From contig QCCU01000009.1 of the NCBI GenBank assembly GCA_003278855.1, positions 1 through 64,000 of the forward strand: 64,000 nt of DNA, written 5' to 3'. Positions within the stretch are counted from its first letter, which is position 1; each line of letters opens with the position of its first letter. Positions 37,005 through 46,394 of this stretch are shown here, in pieces. This DNA is from Prochlorococcus sp. AG-347-M23 (lineage in GTDB: Bacteria; Cyanobacteriota; Cyanobacteriia; PCC-6307; Cyanobiaceae). The notes under the pieces are model-generated. The model saw only the letters and a program-made list of their open reading frames with translations, was not told the DNA's origin and made no database searches. The position numbers were made by a program, and so were the translations under genes.

Positions 37005-39569
37005 ATGGCTATTGTCTGTTATATGGCTAATCCAATGAATTCCAACGAACCCTTTGATCTACGCTTGCCTACACCAGGCTGCTATTTAGATCCTGAGAAA
37101 GCTGGGATGGATTCAGATGCTGTTTTTCAAGGAATGACAGCCCATCTTTTCTACACTCTTGGAAAGTTAGCAACCTCTGCAAGTCCTCACGACTTATATA
37201 TGGCTTTGAGCTACGCAGTTAAAGATAGGCTAATGACAAGATACTTGGCCAGCCAAGAGATCATAAGAAAAAAACCACAAAAAACTGTGGCTTACTTATC
37301 AGCAGAATTTTTAATAGGTCCTCAATTAAGTAATAACCTCCTCAATCTTGGCATAACTCAAGAAGCGGAAGACGCATTAAAAAGATTTGGTATTGAATCT
37401 TTATCAACAATACTCGAAGTAGAGGAAGAGCCTGGATTAGGTAATGGTGGTCTTGGTAGACTTGCTGCATGCTATATGGAATCATTAGCATCTCTACAAG
37501 TGCCAGCAGTTGGTTATGGTATTCGCTACGAATTCGGCATATTCAATCAATTAATCAGAGATGGTTGGCAAGTTGAAGTTACTGACAAATGGCTAAAAGG
37601 TGGATGGCCTTGGGAACTTCCACAACCTGATGAATCATGTTTTGTTGGCTTTGGAGGAAGAACCGAAAGTTATAGAGACGATAAAGGAAACTACAGATCA
37701 AGATGGATACCTTCTGAACATGCAATAGGGGTCCCTCATGATGTTCCAGTCTTAGGATACAGGGTAAATACATGTGACAGATTACGACTTTGGAGAGCTG
37801 ATGCGACAGAAAGTTTTGACTTTTATGCTTTCAATATTGGTGATTACTATGGAGCAGTAGAAGAAAAAGTTGCCTCTGAAACTCTTTCAAAAGTTCTATA
37901 TCCAAATGATGGAACAGACGAAGGTAGAAGATTAAGACTCAAACAACAACACTTCTTTGTAAGCTGTTCTCTTCAGGATATGCTGAGAAGCCTTGAGCAA
38001 AGATCAATACCAATAACAGAATTCCCTAAGCATTGGACAGTCCAATTAAATGATACCCATCCTGCCATAGCTGTTGCAGAATTAATGCGACTTCTTATCG
38101 ACCAATATCAAATAGGTTGGGATAAAGCTTGGAACATCACAACTTCCTCAGTTGCATATACCAACCACACATTACTGCCAGAAGCTTTAGAAAAATGGGA
38201 TTTAAATTTATTTAATGATCTTCTTCCTAGACATTTAGAAATTATTTATGAAATTAATTGGAGATTTCTACAACAATTAAGACTACGTTATCCTGGTGAT
38301 GACAAAATCCTTCAAAAACTCTCAATAATTGATGAAGAAGGCTCGAAATCAGTTCGGATGGCTCATTTAGCTACAATTGGAGCACATCATATAAATGGTG
38401 TTGCTGCTCTTCACTCAGATCTAATCAAAAGACAACTTCTGCCTGAATTCGCAGCTCTGTGGCCTAAAAAATTTACAAATGTAACTAATGGAGTTACTCC
38501 AAGGAGATGGGTTGCCCTATCTAATCCATCACTATCGAACCTTTTAGAAGAAGAAGTTGGTCCAAACTGGATAACAAATATGGAACTTCTTAAGAAGTTA
38601 GAAGAAAAAAAAGATGACAACGATTTTTTAGACAGATTTGAGGAAACCAAACTAAATGGTAAAAGGAAATTAGCCAGCTTTATCCATTCGAAAACTGGAA
38701 TACTGGTAGATCCATCAAGTTTATTTGATGTTCAAGTAAAAAGAATTCATCAATATAAAAGGCAACATTTAAACGCCCTACAAATTATTGCCCAATATTT
38801 AAGAATCAAAAATGGTACAAACAAGTATGAAGTCCCAAGAACAATAATATTCGGAGGTAAAGCTGCACCAGGTTACTTTATGGCAAAGCTAATGATTAGA
38901 TTCATTAATGGTATTGCTGATGTGGTTAATTCTGATCCAGATATGGATGGATTATTAAGAGTCGTTTTTCTACCTGACTATAACGTTAAACTTGGTGAAA
39001 TAGTTTATCCAGCAACGGATCTTTCAGAACAAATCTCAACTGCTGGAAAAGAAGCATCTGGAACTGGAAATATGAAGTTTGCCATGAATGGAGCGTTAAC
39101 GATTGGAACCTTAGATGGAGCGAATGTGGAATTAAGAGATCTTGTGAAAAAAGAGAATTTCTTTCTTTTTGGTAAAACTGAAAGCGAAATTATGGACTTA
39201 AAAAATAATAACTACTCTCCCAAAACTTTTATTGATCAATGTCCAGAACTCAAAGAGGTTATACGCCTAATTGAAATTGGCCACTTTAGCAATGGGGATA
39301 AGGAATTATTTAAACCTTTATTAAATAGTCTTACAGGCCATGACCCATTTTTTGTTATGGCTGACTTTGAAGATTACTTAAATAAGCAGGACGTGGTCAG
39401 TGAATGCTGGAATAATAAAAAATCTTGGAATAAAATGGCATTATTAAATACTGCTAGATCAGGATATTTTTCTTCAGATAGATCTATTAGAGAATACTGT
39501 AAATCTATTTGGAAAGTATCTCCAATGCCTGTTGAAATTACTTGCGACGTCGAAGAATTAACTAATTAA
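37005..39569 (+). CDS. glgP: Glycogen/alpha-glucan phosphorylase
   Basis: GlgP releases glucose-1-phosphate from glycogen, mobilising carbon stored in daylight. Recognisable blocks are YLSAEFLIGPQLSNNL, EEPGLGNGGLGRLAACYMES, QLNDTHPAIAVAELMR, VTNGVTPRRW, KRIHQYKRQHLN, and the pyridoxal-phosphate lysine motif EASGTGNMKFAMNGALT. The 854-residue length is normal. The first ATG is at 37005, but MNSNEPFDL (ATG at 37035) is an equally credible start; no clear ribosome binding site decides. The 3' end overlaps the convergent next gene by 8 bases. Confidence 0.97.
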   Translation: MAIVCYMANPMNSNEPFDLRLPTPGCYLDPEKAGMDSDAVFQGMTAHLFYTLGKLATSASPHDLYMALSYAVKDRLMTRYLASQEIIRKKPQKTVAYLSAEFLIGPQLSNNLLNLGITQEAEDALKRFGIESLSTILEVEEEPGLGNGGLGRLAACYMESLASLQVPAVGYGIRYEFGIFNQLIRDGWQVEVTDKWLKGGWPWELPQPDESCFVGFGGRTESYRDDKGNYRSRWIPSEHAIGVPHDVPVLGYRVNTCDRLRLWRADATESFDFYAFNIGDYYGAVEEKVASETLSKVLYPNDGTDEGRRLRLKQQHFFVSCSLQDMLRSLEQRSIPITEFPKHWTVQLNDTHPAIAVAELMRLLIDQYQIGWDKAWNITTSSVAYTNHTLLPEALEKWDLNLFNDLLPRHLEIIYEINWRFLQQLRLRYPGDDKILQKLSIIDEEGSKSVRMAHLATIGAHHINGVAALHSDLIKRQLLPEFAALWPKKFTNVTNGVTPRRWVALSNPSLSNLLEEEVGPNWITNMELLKKLEEKKDDNDFLDRFEETKLNGKRKLASFIHSKTGILVDPSSLFDVQVKRIHQYKRQHLNALQIIAQYLRIKNGTNKYEVPRTIIFGGKAAPGYFMAKLMIRFINGIADVVNSDPDMDGLLRVVFLPDYNVKLGEIVYPATDLSEQISTAGKEASGTGNMKFAMNGALTIGTLDGANVELRDLVKKENFFLFGKTESEIMDLKNNNYSPKTFIDQCPELKEVIRLIEIGHFSNGDKELFKPLLNSLTGHDPFFVMADFEDYLNKQDVVSECWNNKKSWNKMALLNTARSGYFSSDRSIREYCKSIWKVSPMPVEITCDVEELTN

Positions 39570-40017
39570 TATTTTTCTTATCTGGTGAATCTGGGGTTTG
39601 ATGAAATAATCTATTCAAAATTAATCTATCCATATTTAATGGGTCTGGGGCTAATTCATTTGCAATTTCTTTAAATTTTGATTCAATATTGTTTGAAATT
39701 TTTGTATCAAATATTCTTTCCATTAATGCTTCAATTGAATATAAATATGCATTAACACTTTCTAGTTCATCTAAAGCTTCAGTAATCTCTGTATCAGAAA
39801 TATGTTTTTCCTTTGAACTATTATCTTCATTACATTCTCTTTCAGATAATTGTCTCTGCAAATCATCAGTTACCTTAGTACAAAGAGTTCTGAACGATTG
39901 AATAGATGCCCAATTCAATTCTTGTTGCTGCTTAAAAGTAGGAAATTCTCTAATTAGACGATCATGCTCTTTATAAAATCTCTGACAATCAGAGCATTGA
40001 CATGGTTCTTCAGTCAA
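39562..40017 (-). CDS. Hypothetical protein with N-terminal CxCxxC motif
   Basis: The protein has 151 residues. It begins MTEEPCQCSDCQRFYKEHDR, putting three Cys in a CxCxxC cluster suited to metal binding. Long Lys/Glu-rich helices with coiled-coil character follow (FKQQQELNWASIQSFRTL, then EALDELESVNAYLYSIEALM) and a charged tail. There is no membrane segment. It lies 31 bases downstream of the 110-residue gene on the same strand, so they may form a unit. No family is recognised. Confidence 0.65.
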   Translation of the reverse strand: MTEEPCQCSDCQRFYKEHDRLIREFPTFKQQQELNWASIQSFRTLCTKVTDDLQRQLSERECNEDNSSKEKHISDTEITEALDELESVNAYLYSIEALMERIFDTKISNNIESKFKEIANELAPDPLNMDRLILNRLFHQTPDSPDKKNIN

Positions 40018-40048
40018 AAGAAAAAATAATTCTTCCTATATCATCTCA

Positions 40049-40381
40049 CTATTTGGGCAAAATTGTAGGACCATCCAATAATTCGTCATTTTCATCGAGT
40101 GAATCCGGACTATCTGGCAAAGGTATCTCAATACTAGTAACCAAATTAATAACATCTCTTAATCTCATAGAATCAGCAAACCATCCCATTGCTTGCTCGG
40201 CATCGCCTCTTTTTTCTGCATCATTTGCTTGATCTTCGTGAGCTTCCGCCAACAGAGCAAGCCAGCAAAGGCATCTTGCTTGAACTATTGAAAGATCTAA
40301 ATCATTAGGTTGGGATTTAGAAATGCGTTCATGCTCTTGTTGAATTAAGAGCTTTAAACGCATATCGTGCAACTTAGCCAT
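40049..40381 (-). CDS. Conserved hypothetical helical protein
   Basis: The protein has 110 residues, almost entirely helical for the first 80: MRLKLLIQQEHERISK, then ARCLCWLALLAEAHEDQAND, then DAEQAMGWFADSMRLRDV. The last 30 residues are acidic and Pro-rich (LPDSPDSLDENDELLDGP). The pattern suggests a small helical-bundle interaction domain. It starts 77 bases from the 3' end of tRNA-Arg, with both on the minus strand. The function is unknown. Confidence 0.65.
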   Translation of the reverse strand: MAKLHDMRLKLLIQQEHERISKSQPNDLDLSIVQARCLCWLALLAEAHEDQANDAEKRGDAEQAMGWFADSMRLRDVINLVTSIEIPLPDSPDSLDENDELLDGPTILPK

Positions 40382-40458
40382 AAAAGATTTATTACTAACT
40401 ACACGCTAGCTAGAGAGTAGAAAGTTTGCACACATACTACATATAGTTTTTTATTTTA

Positions 40459-40532
<74 letters not shown>

Positions 40533-40552
40533 AATAGATGATTTTTGGGGTA

Positions 40553-40569
40553 TTTAGCATTATGCTAAA
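40553..40569. promoter_or_regulatory. Palindromic candidate shared -10 region for tRNA-Arg and rnpB
   Basis: TTTAGCAT-T-ATGCTAAA is a perfect 8-bp inverted repeat around one base. On the minus strand it contains CATAAT, one mismatch from TATAAT. Seventeen bases upstream of that is TTGCCT at 40587-40582, a partial -35. On the plus strand TATGCT (40561-40566) is correctly placed for a start at the rnpB 5' end (about 40572). Both genes could therefore share it. The promoter activity is inferred, not shown. Confidence 0.45.
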
Positions 40570-40570
40570 T

Positions 40571-40946
40571 AAAAGCAGGAGAGGCAATCGCAAGAAAGTT
40601 TTATTTTGTTTCCAAAATAAAACTTTCTTGAGGAAAGTCCGGGCTCCCACATGGTCAGGCTTGCTGGGTAATTCCCAGTGCGGGCAACCGTGAGGATAGT
40701 GCCACAGAAACATACCGCCTAATACTTTATGTATGGCAAGGGTGCAAGGGTGTGGTAAGAGCGCACCAGCAACATTGAGAAGTGTTGGCTAGGTAAACCC
40801 CGGCTGGGAGCAAGGCTTAGTGGATTTATGACCATTACACAATCTACTTTTAAGCGCCGCTTGAGACTGTGAAGTAATTCCAGTTCTAGATAGATGATTG
40901 CCCATCTTAATTAAGATGAACAGAACCCGGCTTATGACCTGCTTTC
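40571..40946 (+). ncRNA. rnpB: RNase P catalytic RNA (type A)
   Basis: This is the ribozyme that trims tRNA 5' leaders. The universal P4 strands are visible: GAGGAAAGTCCGGGCTCC (from about 40630) and ACAGAACCCGGCTTA (from about 40920). The P1 ends aaagcagg (40572-40579) and cctgcttt (40938-40945) pair and set the boundaries. P3 is an unusually long, perfect 17-bp hairpin, 40591-40607 with 40614-40630. A late hairpin CATCTTAATTAAGATG is near 40904-40919. rnc begins 25 bases after the 3' end, so cotranscription is likely. Confidence 0.96.
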
Positions 40947-40971
40947 TAATTGTTGTGATTATTCAAATCAG

Positions 40972-41721
40972 ATGACAAATATAATTAACGCAAAGAGAAT
41001 TGATCAAATAACTACTTTTTTAGAATCTTTAAATATTAAATCAAAAAGATTTTCTGAAATAATTAGAACTCAAAATATTTCAATTATTCAAAATTTTAAT
41101 CAAGCGTTTATCCACTCCTCTGAGGACAAAATATTTAATTATGAAAAATTAGAATTTTTCGGAGATGCGGTCCTCAGATTAGCGGCTTCTAATTTTATTG
41201 ATAAAAAATATCCTCAAATGAGCGTAGGTGAAAGATCAGAGTTAAGAGCACAAATTGTAAGTGATGAATGGTTAACTAAATTAGGGGGAAAAATTGATAT
41301 TGAAAAATTAATAATTAAAGGACCTAAAGCTCTTGGTGATGAACATTCAAAAAATACAATTATTGGTGAAGCCACAGAAGCTTTAATCGGTGCTGTTTAC
41401 AAATGCTTTAATTCTATTCAGGAAGTAAATATTTGGTTAGATGATATTTGGGAGGAAGATTCAGAAATATTTTTAAAAGCTCCATATAAATTCAAATCTA
41501 AAACAGTATTGCAAGAGTGGTGTCAAAGTAAAGGTTTTGATTTGCCAGTCTATAAAATAATTGAAGTATCAAAGAAAAATGGGGACCCTAAAAGATTTTC
41601 TTGCGATATATTTATCAAAGGATCAAAAGAATCATCTGCATTCGGCAAGTCTCATAAACAAGCAGAAACAAATGCAGCTAGAGTTTTGATAGAAAAATTT
41701 ATTACTATGGGTAAAATCTAA
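40972..41721 (+). CDS. rnc: Ribonuclease III
   Basis: RNase III cuts double-stranded RNA in rRNA precursors and structured mRNAs. The catalytic domain shows YEKLEFFGDAVLRLAASNFI (about residues 52-71, signature EFLGDAVL type) and the second acidic cluster IIGEATEALIGAVY. The C-terminal double-stranded-RNA-binding domain includes LQEWCQSKG and SAFGKSHKQAETNAARVLIEK (read in two motifs). It has 249 residues. It follows rnpB by 25 bases on the same strand. Convergent ndhS is 3 bases away. Confidence 0.95.
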   Translation: MTNIINAKRIDQITTFLESLNIKSKRFSEIIRTQNISIIQNFNQAFIHSSEDKIFNYEKLEFFGDAVLRLAASNFIDKKYPQMSVGERSELRAQIVSDEWLTKLGGKIDIEKLIIKGPKALGDEHSKNTIIGEATEALIGAVYKCFNSIQEVNIWLDDIWEEDSEIFLKAPYKFKSKTVLQEWCQSKGFDLPVYKIIEVSKKNGDPKRFSCDIFIKGSKESSAFGKSHKQAETNAARVLIEKFITMGKI

Positions 41722-41724
41722 TTT

Positions 41725-41910
41725 TTATACTATTTCTAAATTAGTTAGCTGAAAAGTTATGAGTTTATCCCAATTACCCCCTTCAAAGAGAACCGCTGCT
41801 CTTTTTTTTGTAACTCTTTGTACAAACCCTTTATATCCTCTGTAAATCGAATTGACGTCTTTTACAACAACAAAAGATCCAGGGAGTATGGGTTTAGTGG
41901 ATAATTCCAT
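41725..41910 (-). CDS. ndhS: NAD(P)H dehydrogenase-like complex subunit S
   Basis: NdhS is the SH3-like subunit that helps ferredoxin bind the photosynthetic NDH-1 complex. The protein is essentially one SH3-like domain: [19 protein letters not shown], then [21 protein letters not shown] choose the ATG at 41910 ([12 protein letters not shown], 61 residues); another ATG lies three codons upstream at 41919. The 24 bases to the divergent rimM start leave little room, so transcription probably starts inside one of the two genes or without leaders. Confidence 0.88.
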   Translation of the reverse strand: MELSTKPILPGSFVVVKDVNSIYRGYKGFVQRVTKKRAAVLFEGGNWDKLITFQLTNLEIV

Positions 41911-41934
41911 AAAACACACTTTCTAATAAAGTAT

Positions 41935-42474
41935 ATGATAAACAAAAATGAATGGTTGACTGTTGGATTGATAACATCATGTCATGGAATTAATGGACAA
42001 GTAAAGATTAAATCTCTAAGTGATTTTGAAGAAAGATTTTTAAAACCGGGAATTAGATGGTTGCAAAAAGAAAATGAACCTCCTTCAAAGATAGAACTTA
42101 TATCTGGTTTCAAACAGCCTGGTAAAGAAACCTTCATAGTTAAGTTTCAAGGAATCAATACAAGAAATCATGCAGAACAACTGAAAAGATTTAAAATTCT
42201 TGTAAAAGCCGATACATTACCCAAATTAAATAAGGAAGAATTCCACTTGTTAGAACTAGTAAATCTCGAGGTCAAGACTTTAGAAAATGATGAGTTAAAA
42301 AAAATTGGGAAAGTTATCAATTTAGAAAATGAGAAAAATAATTTACTTGTTATTGAACTATTTAAAAATCAAAAAAAAGTTCTCATACCATTTGTTAAAG
42401 AAATAGTCCCATTAGTGGATATAAAAAATAATTTTCTAATCATCAATCCCCCAAATGGTCTTTTAGAGCTATAA
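41935..42474 (+). CDS. rimM: Ribosome maturation factor RimM
   Basis: RimM assists 30S head assembly and binds ribosomal protein uS19. The N-terminal RimM domain shows [18 protein letters not shown], and the C-terminal PRC-barrel shows [16 protein letters not shown], then [17 protein letters not shown]. The 179 residues are the normal length. It overlaps nothing and is convergent with glmS, 31 bases away. Confidence 0.94.
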   Translation: MINKNEWLTVGLITSCHGINGQVKIKSLSDFEERFLKPGIRWLQKENEPPSKIELISGFKQPGKETFIVKFQGINTRNHAEQLKRFKILVKADTLPKLNKEEFHLLELVNLEVKTLENDELKKIGKVINLENEKNNLLVIELFKNQKKVLIPFVKEIVPLVDIKNNFLIINPPNGLLEL

Positions 42475-42505
42475 ATTAAAAAATTGAAAATTTCAAAGAA
42501 ACTGA

Positions 42506-44401
42506 TCATTCAACTGTTACACTTTTAGCTAAATTTCTTGGTTGATCCACGTCAAGTCCTCTATGAGCTGCAATATGATAACTCAATAATTGTAAAGGCA
42601 GTATATTAAGTAAAGGTGAAATCCATTCATTAGAGGAAGGAACTTTCATTAAATAATCAAAGATTTCAGTTCCATTACACTCAGGAGCAATCCCAATCAA
42701 ATATGAATCTCTAGCTTTTGCTTCTTGAGCATTACTGATTACTTTATCAAAAACCTCACCATGAGAGGCAATAGAAATTACGGGTACTTTTTTATCTAAT
42801 AAAGCGATTGGACCATGTTTCATTTCACCAGCAGGATATCCAGCTGCATGGATATAACTAATTTCTTTAAGTTTTAAAGCGCCTTCAAGGGCAATAGGAT
42901 AATTTATTCCTCTTCCTAAAAAAATAACATCTTTAATATTAAAAAAGTCATGTGCTAGCTTTTCAGAGGATTTATTATGTTTTTCTAATAGATCCTCCAG
43001 TAATGGCGGAAGTTTTATAAGTTCGTTTATTAATTTACCTATTTCATCAGGACTTTGATTGCCTTTAATTTGAGCAAATTTTATGGCTAATCCATAAAAA
43101 GAAAGTAATTGAGCAAAAAAAGTTTTTGTTGCTGCAACTCCAACTTCTATTCCCGCACAGATATCAATTATATTCGAGACCTGCCTTCCTATTGAACTCT
43201 CTTTTCTATTTGTTATTGCAATAAGATTGGGTTTAAATTTTTTATTTTCAATTGAAGAACGTCTTTTAATTTCCATATCGATAGCCGCGATTGTATCAGC
43301 AGTTTCTCCCGATTGAGTGACTCCAATAGTTAATGTATTTGGCAAAAGAGGAGGTGGTGAATATCGAAATTCGCTTGCATAAAAGACATTCGTAGGGATA
43401 CCTGAAAACTGTTCTAATAAAAAGCTGCCCACCATTGCAGCATGTTTACTTGTACCGCAAGCAATAATTTCAATTCTTTCTATTGATTCAAAAAAATCTG
43501 TATCAAATGGATATTTGATTTGATATTGACCATTATCTGAATTCTTAATTAAATAATTTTCCAACCAGTTTTTCGCAGTCTGTGGTTGATCATATATCTC
43601 TTTCAACATATAGTGTTTGAAATTCATCTTATCCATTATTTGCTCTGAGACTTTTAAAGAAACTGGATTTCTATATTGTCTCTCGTTACTTGAGTCATAT
43701 ATTTCAATTCCTAGCGGAGTCAACAAAGCTATTTCTTCATCCTCCATAGGCAAAATAATATTCGTAAAGTTTGCAATGGCTGGAGTATCGCTAGCACAAA
43801 TAAATTCTCCTTCACCCAAACCAATAATCAGGGGCGCTTGTCTTCTCGCAACTACTAAAGATGTTGGAGCACCAGACCATAAAACTGCTAAAGCGTAAGA
43901 TCCTTCTAAATCCGATAATACATTTCTCACAGCTACTAATAATGTTGACCCATTATTCTTGAGATTAAGTTTACTTAATGTGTTTAACTCCCTTTTAATT
44001 AGATGGGGAATTACCTCGGTATCTGTATCAGAATTAAAAATAATACCCTCTGCCAATAATTTATTTTTTAAATCTTGGAAATTTTCAATAATGCCATTTT
44101 GAACAACTGCTATATTTCCTGAACTATCGATATGAGGATGTGCATTTTTAACTTCAGGCTTTCCATGAGTTGCCCATCTGGTATGACCTATACCCACCGT
44201 TCCAGGAATATTTTGATCATGAAGATTATTTATTAAATTCTTAAGTTTTCCTTCTGCTTTATTACAAGAAATACAATTTGTTTCAGAATCTATTATTGCA
44301 ATACCAGCAGAATCATAACCTCGGTATTCAAGTTTTTCTAAACCATTAATTAATAATGGTAAGGCTTTTTTATATCCAGTTACAGCAACTATTCCGCACA
44401 T
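42506..44401 (-). CDS. glmS: Glucosamine-6-phosphate synthase (isomerizing)
   Basis: GlmS makes glucosamine-6-phosphate from fructose-6-phosphate and glutamine, feeding peptidoglycan and lipopolysaccharide. The mature N-terminal Cys follows the Met (MCGIVAV). The glutaminase domain has LEYRGYDSAGIA and GHTRWATHGKP. Two SIS sugar-isomerase domains follow with IACGTSKHAAMVG, GVTQSGETADTIAAI, and the terminal DVDQPRNLAKSVTVE. It has 631 residues. There is no glmS ribozyme-like leader in the 80 bases upstream. psaC lies upstream on the same strand. Confidence 0.97.
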   Translation of the reverse strand: MCGIVAVTGYKKALPLLINGLEKLEYRGYDSAGIAIIDSETNCISCNKAEGKLKNLINNLHDQNIPGTVGIGHTRWATHGKPEVKNAHPHIDSSGNIAVVQNGIIENFQDLKNKLLAEGIIFNSDTDTEVIPHLIKRELNTLSKLNLKNNGSTLLVAVRNVLSDLEGSYALAVLWSGAPTSLVVARRQAPLIIGLGEGEFICASDTPAIANFTNIILPMEDEEIALLTPLGIEIYDSSNERQYRNPVSLKVSEQIMDKMNFKHYMLKEIYDQPQTAKNWLENYLIKNSDNGQYQIKYPFDTDFFESIERIEIIACGTSKHAAMVGSFLLEQFSGIPTNVFYASEFRYSPPPLLPNTLTIGVTQSGETADTIAAIDMEIKRRSSIENKKFKPNLIAITNRKESSIGRQVSNIIDICAGIEVGVAATKTFFAQLLSFYGLAIKFAQIKGNQSPDEIGKLINELIKLPPLLEDLLEKHNKSSEKLAHDFFNIKDVIFLGRGINYPIALEGALKLKEISYIHAAGYPAGEMKHGPIALLDKKVPVISIASHGEVFDKVISNAQEAKARDSYLIGIAPECNGTEIFDYLMKVPSSNEWISPLLNILPLQLLSYHIAAHRGLDVDQPRNLAKSVTVE

Positions 44402-44481
44402 ACGAATTTTTTTTTCAATTATATTGAAATAAAATGCGTATTTACTAAAACATGGACTCTCTTAAAACTGCACTATAAAAA

Positions 44482-44769
<288 letters not shown>

Positions 44770-44860
44770 TTACAAAGAAATTAAAAAAATTAAGATATGC
44801 TTCACTCTTGTTAACTCTAGGGCATAAAATCATATAGATAATTAGTAATTTCCATAAACT

Positions 44861-45100
44861 ATGTCACAAGAAATCCTCGAAAAAGTCTGTTCTATTGTTT
44901 CAGAACAATTAAGCGTTGAGCAAGGAGAAGTCAAATCAGATTCAAATTTCCAAAATGATTTAGGTGCAGATTCTCTAGATACTGTTGAATTAGTAATGGC
45001 TCTTGAAGAAGCATTTGATATTGAAATTCCTGATGAAGCAGCTGAAGGAATAGCAACTGTTGGCGATGCGGTAAAATTCATCGAAGAAAAAAAAGGTTAG
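44861..45100 (+). CDS. acpP: Acyl carrier protein
   Basis: ACP carries growing acyl chains on a phosphopantetheine arm. The attachment Ser lies in [18 protein letters not shown]. The 79 residues are strongly acidic and end FIEEKKG. It is followed after six bases by fabF, a common operon. It diverges from psaC, linking a fatty-acid and a photosystem I gene through one short intergenic region. Confidence 0.98.
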   Translation: MSQEILEKVCSIVSEQLSVEQGEVKSDSNFQNDLGADSLDTVELVMALEEAFDIEIPDEAAEGIATVGDAVKFIEEKKG

Positions 45101-45106
45101 TATAGA

Positions 45107-46351
45107 ATGCCAAATTTCCATCGAGTAGTTATTACTGGTATCGGAGCAGTAACTCCAATTGGTAATAACATTGATGAATATTTAGTGGGACTTCAAAAAG
45201 GTACTAATGGGGTTTCAGATATTACTCTCTTTGACCCTGATCAACATCCATGCAAATTTGCGGCAGAAGTAAAAAATCTTCAATCTGAAAATTTTATTGA
45301 AGCTAAAGAATCCAAAAGATGGGATCGTTTTTCCAAGTTTGGAGTTATTGCTGCAAAGCAAGCCTTTAATGATTCTGGACTTGAAATTACTGAAGCTAAT
45401 GAATCAAGAATTGGAGTGATTATTGGTTCTGGTGTTGGAGGCTTACTAACTATGGAAAGTCAAGCTCAAATATTGAGTCATAAAGGGCCTAAAAGAGTAA
45501 GTCCATTTACAGTGCCAATGATGATTCCGAACATGGCCACGGGATTGGCTGCAATCGCTTTGGGAGCAAAAGGACCAAGTTCCTCTGTTTCCACTGCTTG
45601 TGCTGCCGGTTCAAATGCAATTGGTGATTCTTTTAGATTACTCCAACTTGGAAAAGCAGATGCAATGATCTGTGGGGGAGCAGAAGCAAGTATTACCCCT
45701 CTCGGAGTAGCTGGTTTTGCCAGTGCCAAAGCTCTTTCTTCCAGAAATGAAAGCCCTCAAACTGCTAGCAGACCTTTTGATGCTGAAAGAGATGGATTTG
45801 TTATTGGAGAGGGATCTGGAATTCTTGTTTTAGAAACTTTAGAAAATGCACAAAAAAGGAATGCGAGAATCTATGCAGAAATAGTTGGATATGGAACAAC
45901 ATGTGATGCACATCATATAACTGCTCCATCTCCTGGCGGGATTGGAGGCGCCCAAGCTATCAAATTAGCAATTGAAGACGCTTGTCTGAGCCTTGAAAAA
46001 GTTGATTATATAAATGCTCATGGAACAAGTACATCAGCTAATGATAAAAATGAAACTTCTGCAATTAAATCTATTTTTAGAGACAGATCTTACCTCATTC
46101 CTGTAAGCTCTACTAAGTCGATGACAGGTCATCTCCTAGGAGGCTCAGGAGGTATAGAAGCTGTAGCTTGTATACTTTCTTTGACACATAATTTTATCCC
46201 TCCTACAATTAACTACGTTAATCGAGATCCTGAATGTGATCTTGATTATGTACCAAATAATGCAAGAGAAGCTCAAGTAAGAGTAGCTCTTTCAAATTCT
46301 TTCGGCTTTGGTGGTCACAATGTTTGCCTTGCTTTCAGCAAAATGAATTGA
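45107..46351 (+). CDS. fabF: Beta-ketoacyl-ACP synthase II
   Basis: FabF condenses malonyl-ACP with acyl-ACP to elongate fatty acids. The Cys-His-His triad is visible: [14 protein letters not shown] (Cys), [12 protein letters not shown] (His), and [15 protein letters not shown] (Lys and His). C-terminal NSFGFGGHN is intact. It has 414 residues. It lies 6 bases after acpP and 43 bases before tktA on the same strand. Confidence 0.98.
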   Translation: MPNFHRVVITGIGAVTPIGNNIDEYLVGLQKGTNGVSDITLFDPDQHPCKFAAEVKNLQSENFIEAKESKRWDRFSKFGVIAAKQAFNDSGLEITEANESRIGVIIGSGVGGLLTMESQAQILSHKGPKRVSPFTVPMMIPNMATGLAAIALGAKGPSSSVSTACAAGSNAIGDSFRLLQLGKADAMICGGAEASITPLGVAGFASAKALSSRNESPQTASRPFDAERDGFVIGEGSGILVLETLENAQKRNARIYAEIVGYGTTCDAHHITAPSPGGIGGAQAIKLAIEDACLSLEKVDYINAHGTSTSANDKNETSAIKSIFRDRSYLIPVSSTKSMTGHLLGGSGGIEAVACILSLTHNFIPPTINYVNRDPECDLDYVPNNAREAQVRVALSNSFGFGGHNVCLAFSKMN

Positions 46352-46394
46352 AGACAACCAATTCTTTATTTCCAACTTAACTTATTTTAAAACA

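Noticed and set aside
43617-43898. Plus-strand open frame inside glmS
   Set aside because: No family similarity, composition mirrors the glmS codons, and no ribosome binding site is evident.
44402-44481. glmS ribozyme in the glmS leader
   Set aside because: The leader is only 80 bases long, AT-rich, and has none of the conserved ribozyme core. That element is mainly known from Firmicutes.
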